Assembly (NCBI GenBank): GCA_954871525.1
Contig: OX940869.1
Location: 14,315,001-14,379,000 of the forward strand
Origin: Parietaria judaica
Taxonomy: Eukaryota; Streptophyta; Magnoliopsida; Rosales; Urticaceae
Direction: 5' to 3'
Length of the DNA: 64,000 bases
Shown here: positions 35,117-45,060 of the stretch, piece by piece
Layout: each line of letters begins with the position of its first letter
Numbering within the stretch: position 1 is the first letter of the stretch
Translations under genes and position numbers: made by a program
Notes under the pieces: model-generated
The model's database searches: none
Seen by the model: only the letters and a program-made list of their open reading frames with translations
What the model was told of the DNA's origin: nothing

Positions 35117-36737
35117 TTAGGAGACGTCTTGGAATTCCCCTTGCTCGATCCTCCTTTGGATCACCTTCTTCAGAGTGGCGCACTCGTCGGTCGCATGACC
35201 ATGGTATTCGTGGAAAGAGCAGTACTTGCTCATGTCTCTCGGCCAAGGCTTTCTCTCGTAGCTGCCTCGGCCGCCGGAATGACCTCCTCGGCCACCCGAA
35301 AATCCTCCTCGGCCTCCAGAATAGCCTCCTCGGTTGCCAGCGTAACCTCCTCGATTCTCCGGAAAGCTTCCCTGGTTGCTCGGGAAGTACCCTGGTTGTG
35401 AGTTTCCTTGCGGGAGTTCCTCCTGCCGATTGCCTTCGCGGTTGCCGAGCGCCTCTTTCTTTCCGTCCACCTGGTAGACTCCGTGTCCAGGGTTTTCCCT
35501 GATCCTTCGCTCGTCGGCCCCGTCTCTGCTTCTCCGATCTCGTCGTTCCCCTTCTCTCCTTGCTCTGGACGACGATCCCTCTCGTCCGTCTCTAGTTTCC
35601 TTCCTTTCTGGCCTGGCTCGGCCTTCAGCTTCCTCTTCTAGCCTTTTCTTGATCGCCTTATTTTCCTCCATGTCCATGTAGATTGTCGCTTTGTGGAGCG
35701 CGTCTTCTATCGAGTTTGGCAGCGAGACGCACAGTTCGTCGTTGAACGGAGATTGGTAGTACAAGCCATGCTTCAGAGCTTGGACCGAGACGACGTCCTC
35801 GATCTTCGGGATTCGGAACATGACGTTCTTGAACTTCTCTATGTATTGCCGAAGAGGTTCGTTCTTCCCTTGCTTGACATCGAAGAGGTTGGACACCGTC
35901 AGCTCCGTCTGTACGTAGATGGAGAAGTGTTTTAGGAAGAGGGCGACCAACTCGTCGGAGGTGTTGATGGAGCCCGGCGTTAATCTCGCGAACCAGTCGC
36001 TGGCGCGACCCTGCAAACTTGCGATGAAAAGTCTGCACAAGACGGCTTCCTTCCGGACCTCCTCGCCCCCGATGTGGTCTGTCGCGATTCGGAATGACTT
36101 CACGTGTGTATGGGGATCCGTATCCCCTTTGTATGGCGTGAGTCTGATCTTCGGTAATTCCTCCAGCTCTATCCCCCGAATCCTCGTCGTGAACGGGGTG
36201 ATTCTGGCTTCCCGCACCATCCTGTCGATTTCCGGCGCCGAACTCGTCGCCTGGTGCACCTGCGATGCGACTTGTCCGAGCTTGGCCTCCATCTTTGCTG
36301 ACATTAAGGCCATCGCCTTGGCCACCTCTTCGGCCACTCTTGCCGCCACGTCCGTCGTCGCATTGCCCTGCGTGTTCCCCGGCGTGTCTTCCACTCGATT
36401 CGCCGTGGTTGGCTGGACTGCGTCCGTGTCGAAGAAGTTCCTGATGAGTGATGGGGTTGACATGCTTACCAGTGCGTCCGTCGTCACCGTGTCTCTGCTG
36501 GCGCTTCCCCCGGCCCCTCGTGCGGCCGATTCTGCTATCTGGTTCGTCGGGCGCGGTCTCTCCGCGCGCTCTAGGAGGCTTGCGAGGCCTGTTCTCCGCG
36601 GCCTGCTCCTCTATCCTTCGGGCGGATTCCTCGGCTTTACTGGTGACCTCTGTCATCTTTGCGATGGCTTCGGCCAACTGTTGTTGCATCCGCTGCATGG
36701 TTTGCTCCTGGGCGGAGCTAGCTTCCTCGGTTGACAT
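35117..36737 (-). pseudogene. gag of LTR element 2, one frameshift
   Basis: The start MSTEEASSAQEQTMQRMQQ at 36737 runs to about 36540, where a single-base frameshift moves the text to the frame ending at 35117. The domain order is an N-terminal Gln/Glu coiled-coil-like region and a Retrotrans_gag core (PYKGDTDPHTHVKSF, RASDWFARLTP, FLKHFSIYVQTE, PLRQYIEKFKNVMF). An Arg/Asp/Glu-rich stretch, Gly-Gly-Tyr/Arg-Gly-Gly repeats and a CCHC-like knuckle (YCSFHEYHGHATDECATL) complete it. Pol follows in the direction of transcription. Confidence 0.88.
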
Positions 36738-36785
36738 TCTCCTTCCTCCCTTCGATTTCCTGGCTGTGCGATAGAAAGAAACAAA

Positions 36786-36807
36786 GCCCCCTCGGTGGGC
36801 GCCAAAC
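36786..36807 (-). other. Primer-binding-type site of LTR element 2
   Basis: The minus strand next to the 5' LTR starts GTTTGGCGCCCACCGAGG, the TTTGGCGCC class of plant gypsy elements, similar to that of element 1. Confidence 0.65.
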
Positions 36808-37505
36808 TGTAGAGGGCGATTTTTACCGCCGTGCAGTCACAAAGATAATCGAAATAATTAAATAATTATGGACAATACGAATATCTCTGATTTATTATGA
36901 TTTCGAGAGGACCAGGTTTCTTCCGTTTGATAGCTTGGACAATCGAAGATTACACACTCTAACCCTTGGGAGATCGAGAATGCTATGAATAAGCAAACTC
37001 GAAGACTCAAAGATTTATTCTCTCAAACTCACGATAAAATAATGGATACTGAATACTAGACTATTGAATAATACTTTATGCTAGGTTTATATTCGTATTT
37101 ATAGGCTTGAAAGTCTTCTAGAATATTCCTCAAATCTTGCTAGGGTTCCCTTCTGAATCGCTGTGATCATAGTTGACCTTCCCTATTTTGCGTTGGATAT
37201 CCCACGAAATCTTCAACCGAATAAGCCAATCTTCCCCTCTTTCTCGCGATCTCGAATGAGTTCCTCTTTTAACGCGATTAGGCTTTCCCGAAGAGCTTTT
37301 CCTCGATGAACTTCCCTTTTCCCGACGAGATGTTGGGCCGGCTTTATCGGATGCTGACTTCTCATGGGCTTCGCTTGCTGGGCCTTAATTTCTTTATTCT
37401 TTCATGGGCTTGGGTTCTTCAAGCAATCCTCTTATCATTTTATGTCGTTTATTCCACAAACGACAAAGGGTGGTGTTAAGAAGAGATTTGACCAAATCTG
37501 ACCTT

Positions 37506-37509
<4 letters not shown>
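36808..37509 (-). repeat. LTR element 2, 5' LTR
   Basis: 702 bp, nearly identical to the left copy, ending at an AT microsatellite. A TATA box (minus strand TATAAATA, 37096-37103) is inside. Confidence 0.9.
37096..37103 (-). promoter_or_regulatory. TATA box in the 5' LTR of element 2
   Basis: The minus strand reads CCTATAAATACG. Position and orientation fit the element's promoter. Confidence 0.55.

Positions 37510-37551
<42 letters not shown>
37510..37551. repeat. (AT)n microsatellite
   Basis: About 20 AT units directly after the 5' LTR of element 2. The other flank is also AT-rich. Confidence 0.9.
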
Positions 37552-37554
<3 letters not shown>

Positions 37555-37737
37555 AGCAAAATAGAAAATGAATATTCATATTCATATAGAACACGTAGCT
37601 CTAGGTGCGAGCAACCGAGGCTTCTGTTTCGTTCTTTGTGATGGATATACTCAAGAATAATTTTTTACCCTTTACATTAAAATCAGAATTTCAAGGTTAA
37701 ACTTAATTTTTACCAATTACTTAATATTCATTACTAA

Positions 37738-38995
37738 GGCTATGTTTGTTTGCCTCTTATGGCCTCTTAATCTTACCGAATAAGATCTCTACCCATTAAT
37801 TGCATTTGTTTTATTTTAATTTTGACATCTTATTATCACTTATTGTCACTTATTCGGTCAGACATGTATTGTCGCTTATTGTCGCTTATTCACTCGTAAC
37901 TTTTTTCTCTCTCCCTCTTTTTTCTTCTTCTTCTTCTTCTTCTTCTTCTTCTTCTGTCGTTACTCTCGTCTCACTCACTCCTTCTTCAGCTCTCTCTCTC
38001 ATCTCACCCCTTCTCGATTGTGCTCCTCCGATTGCAGCGCTGCTGCGACCGGCGGTGCTCCTCTGACCGGTGGCGACCCTCCGATGTCGCGACTCTCAGG
38101 TGCTCTCCTTCGGTTATTTTTTTCTCCTCTGGCAGTCTCTAACTGCCACTTGTTTCCGATTTCTCACCCCGACGCCGTGGCTCTCTGCTCCATCGCGTTG
38201 CTCGTTGCCGAACCTTTGGGTCCCCAAAACTGGAGCTTGTTGTAAACATTACGGCCGACCATCGCGACTCCCTAAGTTTGAAACTCATTCTCTCCCCAAA
38301 TCTTCGTTGCTCGGTACCAAAATTATTCACTCCTCTTTGCTGAAACTCACCATCACCGTCTCCCCCGCTCCTACGCGAGTCTCGTTTTGAGTTCTTGTTT
38401 TCATTCGTACTGGTTTCAGGTGTTTTTTTATTTTTTTAATGAACCAACCATAAACTATGTATAAGAGAAATGACTGGTAAAAGATTGCTGAATAAAAGCA
38501 TATTTGGCTGATTATTTTCAGGTTTCATTGTGGAAATAGAATCAAATATTTACATATTTTATCATGAATCAGATGTTGTTTTCAGCACTTCAACTGTTTG
38601 TAAATTTGCCAAAGAGATGAAGTGCAAAGCATAGTATTTTTTCATGACTTCATTAATTTAGTGTTTTTAGGACTTGACTCCGTTTATTCAATCATGTTAT
38701 ATTTTATATTTTGATGAAATATTATGATATTTTAATTGACAACTTTATTATAATTTATCAAATTATAGATTTAAATAATCAATTAATTAGTTTTCTTAAT
38801 ATTTTATACTCATTTATTCATTATAATCAAAGTTTATTAATAATTTTAAATAAAAAGTATTTTTTAAGTGCATTCAGATCTTAAAAAAAACAAACAGACT
38901 TAATTTTTAGCCATTCAGATTAAGACATAACATCTTGATATTCAGATCTGCATTAAGATTCAGACGTTTTAATCTTAAAAAAAAAAAACACCACC
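37738..38995. mobile_element. Possible non-autonomous hAT-like element
   Basis: The left end (AGGCTATGTTTGTTTGCC) and the inverted right end (AGGTGGTGTTTTTTTTTT) are similar in style to plant hAT-derived elements. Inner landmarks such as TTAATCTTA and CAGATCTG/AGATCT recur near both ends. It contains a (TTC)n tract at about 37921-37955 and a GC-richer block at 38000-38390 that does not show a known protein. No target duplication could be fixed. Confidence 0.3.
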
Positions 38996-39125
38996 TAAAT
39001 TCGATTTTAATCGCATTAAAAAATCTCAAAATTACAGTTTAATAAATATAATGAAAGAATTAGATATGTGAATCTTTTGTTTTGATTTTAGTACACCAGC
39101 TCTCAAAATTCAAAACTATATGTAG

Positions 39126-39934
39126 GGAAAATTATGGCAAAAATACTCAATCTTTGGTCAACGTGTCTCCCGTGTATCCAACCTTTAAAACTGGCGGCAA
39201 AAATACCCAACGTGCGTTGACCGTGACTTTGACATGAAAACGTTAATTTTCCGTTAACATCCGTCATGCATGTGGCCGTTAACGGCAAAAATACCTTTTT
39301 ATATAAATAATTTTTTATTTTTTATATTTATATTTTTTTTCTTTACTTGATTCGTGATAATTACTTGAATTCCAAATACATGGAATAACACAAAAGTTAG
39401 TCAAAACATCAATTGATCTCTTAATTGTTTTTGTTACATTTGACTATCTCAATATATAGCATGACATCTCAAGAAATATTATATAATATGTATATATATA
39501 TATGTGTGTGGGTGTGAAACTCTTAGCACATATATTCTCAAGTTATGATCATTACTTATATTTTTATGTCTTTTTTTGGTCGTAACATCTGACTGATTTT
39601 TATTAGCAAATGTTGCTTATGCAAGCACATTAAGATATCAATTGATGTTTTGACTAACTTTTGTGTTATTCCATGTATTTGGAATTCAAGTAATTATCAC
39701 TAATCAAGTAAAGACAAAAAGAATATAAATTAAAAAATTAAAATTAATATTTTAAAAAAAAAAAGTTTAGGTATTTTTTCCGTCAACGACCACATGGCGG
39801 ATGCTAACGGAAAAATTAACGTTTTCATGCCAAAGTCACGGTCAACGCACGTTGGGTATTTTTGCCGCCAGTTTTAAAAATTGAGTACACGGGAGGCACG
39901 TTGACCAAAAATTTAATATTTTTGCCATAATTTT

Positions 39935-39936
<2 letters not shown>
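39126..39936. mobile_element. Foldback element C, 811 bp, in the DUF1262 intron
   Basis: The ends GGAAAATTATGGCAAAAATA and the inverted copy ending TTGCCATAATTTTCC. Arms of about 300 bp or more include GGCGGCAAAAATACCCAACG and, further in, AATTCCAAATACATGGAATA, each found again inverted on the other side. The right flank is an AT microsatellite (39937-39996), so the duplication is obscured. No coding capacity. Confidence 0.82.
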
Positions 39937-39999
<63 letters not shown>

Positions 40000-40536
40000 T
40001 TATCGGTCGCGGTTTTACAAATACATGCCGGGTACCGCATAGAATAAAAAGCTAGTGTAAATATCAATGATCCGAAAAGTAAAAACTAGGAAAATAAAAC
40101 AGTTTTGTTATATTCTATTTCAATTTAAAATTTAGTTAGCGATTTATATATATAATAGAGCCTAGTCAAATTTATACTTAATAAATTAATAATTTTTATT
40201 AAATAATTCGTTTGTATGATCCAATTTTAAGTAACATTTTTAAATTGTCACTAGATAAATCAATAACCTCCGTATAAAATAAATTTTGTACTCCAACTAT
40301 ATTAATTTAATTAATAGAAGTCATATGTGTATATTATTGTGATGATGTGGCTTTAAATAAGTGGGTCCCATTTGTGGGTGCTTATAAAGTCTAGCAGTCT
40401 AGCATTTTGATTTTATGAAAGTAGAGAGTGAGCGAGAATAAGGAGCGAGAACTTCTTGAGAGAAAATTGAGAGAAAATCATAGAGAGAGCCACTATAAAT
40501 ATTTCTTACTCACAATTTACACTGCAATTTACACAG

Positions 40537-41389
40537 CAAAGCATGCACAAGCTCAAGAGAACATGACATAATCTCATGCTGCTTCAAAGACATCTCAAGA
40601 GACAAGAAGCCTAAACCTCTGAACCCCAAAGACCCTTACCAACAGCTGAGGATCCACCGCCACCACACCAGCGGATTCTACGCCAAATCCGTGGCCCCCG
40701 ACGGAATCCCACCCAAGTTCCTCAAAAGGCGAGGCTGGGAGCTCCGGTGCTCGAGCCTCAACAGCTTACAGCTCAGCGAGGCGCGGGGCCTCGACGCCAC
40801 CGCCCGAGCGCGGCTCCCCAGCTTCAACAGCTTCTCCGCCTTCGACGCCGGCTCCCCCCGCTCCGAGGTCGGGAAGTGGCACTGCCCTTTCCCGTTCGTG
40901 CGAGAGAGAGGCCTCGGAGCGAAGAAGCAGATGCGGAAGTCGCTGTTCTACACGATGACGCTCGAACAGCGGTGGGAGGAGATCTTCTCGTGCGGGAACG
41001 TCAACAGCGAAGGCACGGTGAGGGTCGGGGTGGACGTGTGGAGGGCGGTGTGTCTGGTGAACGGATTCGAGGCCGTGAGGGACGAGCGGAGCCGGGCGAT
41101 GAGCTGGTTTAAGGTGTACAACGCGGGCGGGAGGAGGGGGCTGATGGGGGTGGGGCTGAGCTACGCCATTGTTGAGCAGATGAAGTGGGTCATGGAGGGA
41201 GGAGGGTGGGTGGATGGAGAAGATGAAGTTAGGGTTGAGAGGGCGGAAGAGAGTGAGGTGGGGAGTGAGTGGAAGAGGTTCGGGTGTTACGTGTTGGTGG
41301 AGAGCTTTGTGTTGAGGAGGCTTGATGGGAGCTTGGTCTTGAAGTGCTCCTTTAGGCACACTCACAAGCTTAGATGCAAATGGGAATGA
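40537..41389 (+). CDS. DUF1262-family protein, exon 2
   Basis: The acceptor TTACACAG at 40529-40536 leads to C-AAA-GCA-TGC, giving GKACTSSREHD and CCFKDISRDKKPKPLNPKDPYQQL, the family's central Cys-rich and PLNP(K/R)D region. GFYAKSVAPDGIPPKFLKRR, KWHCPFPFVRERG and GLSYAIVEQMKWVMEGGGW follow, then the C-terminal KRFGCYVLVESFVLRRLDG, ending TGA at 41387-41389. The reading frame is intact across the splice. It is markedly GC-richer than the flanking DNA. Confidence 0.9.
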
Positions 41390-41512
41390 AAAATGAAATG
41401 CTTCTTCTTAATTAGATTAAGGATGATCTATATATGGGGGATATGTAATAATGTAACTATATGTTGTCTACTCCTTAATTTGGATATGTGACTAAGAAAG
41501 CCATGAAATAGT

Positions 41513-41648
41513 GGTGTAAATATCGAGGATCCGATTGGATTTTAAAAAAAAAATCCGGATCTGGACTAATCTGGGTCTCGAAAAAGGATATTAAAAAAAC
41601 TCAAAAAGATCCAAGTCCATGTTTTTTTTTTTTTTTAACAATCCAACA

Positions 41649-41679
<31 letters not shown>

Positions 41680-41682
41680 GTT
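41513..41682. repeat. hAT-terminal-like fragment and (AT)n tract
   Basis: TAGTGGTGTAAATATCGAGG opens a block with GGATCCG, ATCCGGATCTGG and poly-T, like a hAT terminus with subterminal repeats. It runs into an (AT)n tract at 41651-41679. No matching second end was found. Confidence 0.4.
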
Positions 41683-42260
41683 GGACATTTATTTCACTAC
41701 CATAAACTTTGTTAGTTATTTATTTTAAGGATTATTTTCGGCGAAAATATTTAAGGAGATGTACTCTAATAATTAATGTTAAAAAATAGATGGTAAATAT
41801 CAGTGACATTAAAAATATTTATACAATTAAAGTTGTAGATCCATTCTCTTAGTTTGTAAACGAGAGTTAGATCGTAACATATGAACAATAAATGAGTGAG
41901 TTATGGCCAAAATAAGAAAATTGTGGAAATCTATTTCAGAATTAGTATCACCGACATTGGTGATACAAGCTATCATGTTCCTCGAAGTCAGGGAAGCATC
42001 CCATCACATATGACATGTTCGATATACAAAATTGTATGACATTTTGAACATATCTCGAACATACAAATGACACAAAATTGTCCGATAAAATATGTCGTTT
42101 TCTTGAAGAGCGACACAAAAATGATTACAATGAATGCAACTTGTTACTGGCGAGCTAATAAATACAAATTAGGAGGAATTAGTATGGGAATAAGGGAGAA
42201 ATTAGTAAACATAATTAAAAACATATGAAGTTTTCGAAGTAAGCTAATGAAAATTTAAGG

Positions 42261-42277
42261 TACATTTTGATTTATAT

Positions 42278-42308
<31 letters not shown>

Positions 42309-42333
42309 TTTTATCCCCTCAACTTCATTTTTG

Positions 42334-42377
<44 letters not shown>

Positions 42378-42391
42378 TTTGATTTATATAT

Positions 42392-42433
<42 letters not shown>

Positions 42434-42455
42434 TATCCCCTCAACTTCATTTTTG

Positions 42456-42495
<40 letters not shown>
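42261..42495. repeat. Tandem duplication of about 112 bp, AT-microsatellite-rich
   Basis: Two copies (42261-42372 and 42373-about 42495), each TACATTTTGATTTATATA..., (AT)n, TATCCCCTCAACTTCATTTT, (AT)n. The long open frames in both directions here are AT-repeat artefacts. Confidence 0.85.
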
Positions 42496-42499
<4 letters not shown>

Positions 42500-43021
42500 C
42501 CTCAAGTTTAAAAAACAACTCAAGTGTACCTTCAAAGTCTATTTTAGTTTTTTTTTATATACTTTTTAATAAATTTAATTTTTATAAACTCAAAATTACC
42601 CTTTATTAAAAAAATTTAAAATTTTTATATTTCATCTAGTTTCATTTTTCACTAAAAATATACCTTCTATTTAGAGTTTTATTTTTTAAATTATTTAAAC
42701 AATTAATTAAAAAATAGGAAGATGAAGTGTAAAATAGCACAAACATACATGGTAGATTACTCAATATATGTAAAATAGCTATTTGTTTTGATTTAAGCAA
42801 CATTTTTACTTGAAGATATAGCTCGGGCATCGTGTACTCTTTGTTTTAGTTAGCAAGTTCATGAACAATTAGTTTATAATATAATTATATTTCAAAGCTC
42901 ATAAAAAAATATTGCATCACTGGAATGCACATTGATATTGATATTGAAAAGAAAACTATCGAAGCTTAGCAATAAAAAATAAAATACCAACGACAAAGTT
43001 TGATACATCATTTAAATTATA

Positions 43022-44014
43022 GGGTAAACTGTGGCTAATGTACCTAATGTTTGATCTTCTGCGGATTATGTATCCAATGTTTATTTTTGGCGGCTAATGT
43101 ACCCAATGTTTGATCCGTTAGATATTTTCGTCTTTTCCGTCACTTGACCGTTAGAGAGTTGTCCTCCTCTATACGTACACTTTTCGAATTTTTGACATAA
43201 CTTACTCATTTTTTGTCCAAATTTTATGCACAACATATGGTTGGAAAGATAAGAGATAGATCTACAACTTAGGTGTTTTAAGTTTTGTAAAATCATTTTT
43301 AGAAAAATACGAAATTTCAAATACAACGTAAAACTGGACATTAGTTTAATGCAAAATATTTGTTTCGAGCAAATTTTAATATACTTAATGACTTTTTATG
43401 ATGAAACGTAAAACTAAAAAATTGTAGATAAATTTTTTTATCTTTCCAACGGGTGTTTATTTATAAATTTTTGACAAAAAATGAGTGAGTTATGCCAAAA
43501 ATATGAAAGATTATTACGCATCTTATCTTTCATATTTTTGGCATAACTCACTTATTTTTTTATCCAAAATTTATAAATAAACACCCGTTAGAAAGATACA
43601 ATATTTATCTATAACTTTTTACTTTTACGTTTCATCATAAAAAGTCATTAAGTATATTAAAATTTGCTCGAAACAAATATTTTGCATTAAACTAATGTTC
43701 AGTTTTACGTTCTATTTGAAATTTCGTATTTTTCTAAAACTGATTTTACAAAACTTAAAACACAAAAGTTGTAGATCTATCTCTTATCTTTCCAACCATA
43801 GGTCGTGCATAAAATTTGGACAAAAAATGAGTGAGTTATGTCAAAAATACGAAAAGTGTACATATAGAGGAGGATAACTCTCTAACGGTCAAGTGACGGA
43901 AAAGACAAAAATATCTAACAGATCAAACATTGGGTACATTAGCCGCCGAAAATAAACATTGGGTACATTATCCTCAGAAGATTAAACATTAGGTACATTA
44001 GCCGCAGTTTACCC
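43022..44014. mobile_element. Foldback element D, 993 bp, near-perfect hairpin
   Basis: The ends are GGGTAAACTG and CAGTTTACCC, with a perfect 9-bp duplication TAAATTATA (43013-43021 and 44015-44023). The two arms, about 480 bp each, are inverted copies down to a central GAAAGAT/ATCTTTC (43505-43511 and 43525-43531), leaving a loop of only about 13 nt. Terminal motifs such as GGCTAATGTACC(T/C)AATG repeat within each arm. No protein is encoded. Confidence 0.9.
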
Positions 44015-44221
44015 TAAATTATACATAGGTAAATGTTAGTGGCTGAAATTTGCTCATGCCTCGTTGACTTAAGTTTTGGGCCCTATTAATTCAACTGTGA
44101 GGCCCTTTACATAAGCCTCCTACTAATTTTCAAATTGTGAAGCCCTAGGGCAGGTTTCCTCTACATGGGCCCCGGGCCTACATTAAGCAGAATATAAATT
44201 GGAAAGATGATATCAAAAGGT

Positions 44222-44530
44222 TAATGACGGCGAAAATATTCAAAGTTTGGTCGAAGAATCTTTCGTGTACCCAAACTTTAAAAGAAGTGGCAAAAGTATC
44301 TAAAGTCGTATTTGAGGCGTTGACCACTCCATTATCGTAATGCAGTTAACTTACCCGTTAACTCTGGCTACGTGGACAAACGTGGGTGCTGACATGGCAA
44401 TTTTTTGCCACGTGGACGAGCCCAATTTGGGGTTTAATTCGTTGTTTTGTCGAAAATGAGGCTGGTGTGGGCTCATTAACGTAGCAAAAAATTGTTATTT
44501 CAACAACAAAACGTGGTCAGAGTTAATGAG
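44222..44530. repeat. One-ended relic related to the foldback termini
   Basis: GGCGAAAATATTCAAAGTTT followed by GGTC, then TACCCAAACTTTAAAAG and GGCAAAAGTATC, copies the terminal plan of foldback elements A and C. A partial inverted stretch lies near 44390-44520. No second end or duplication was found, so it is called a relic. Confidence 0.45.
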
Positions 44531-45060
44531 CAAAAAGTTGTTGGTTGTACGTGTTTCTATATATAAATTAATTACACACTTGTATTTCATTAATGGAGAA
44601 GATGTGTATGTACATGACATATTCCATGGTTCAATTAATAAATGACTCAAATGATACAATTACAATACATGTTTTGCCTAAAAATTTATGCAATAAATCA
44701 GAGATGGAACATTACATTAAAAGAGTTTGAGATATATTTATATGCGAATTTTGTTTGGCGATAAATCATTTCAACTGTCATGAACTAACAAACTAGCCCC
44801 ATTTGATTTGATCATCTTATCAAGGCAAATGTCTATAATTTTATTATTAATCATGATTATAATGAAATTCTAAGCACCTCGCTTTGCAATTTGTTGGTAA
44901 ATGGTAATGTGATATGACATGGTCAAATATTTATCCTAATTCCTATTTCCTAAGAATAGTTGATGACGTGTTGCCAACTAATTTAGTGCCACCGGCTCGT
45001 CGAATATGGCATCTTCTCTCGGATAATAGCAACAAAAAATAACTTATAGATACTATACAG

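Larger units (their letters stand above)
25466..37509 (-). mobile_element. LTR element 2: Tat-type gypsy retrotransposon with opposite-strand gene, 12.0 kb
   Basis: LTRs at 25466-26168 and 36808-37509 start TGTAGAGG and end CTTAACA. They differ at about four positions (one a 1-bp indel), above 99% identity, so this is the youngest element here. The flanking ATATA lies in AT repeats, so it is weak TSD evidence. gag and pol run right to left. Pol order is protease, RT, RNase H, a second RNase H, integrase; the extra RNase H places it in the Tat lineage. A separate gene lies on the plus strand between the 3' LTR and pol. Every main frame carries a defect, so this copy cannot act alone. It sits in the intron of the DUF1262 gene, in antisense orientation to it. 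Confidence 0.92.

Noticed and set aside
42267..42569. Ile/Tyr-rich open frames on both strands
   Set aside because: They are translations of (AT)n microsatellites.
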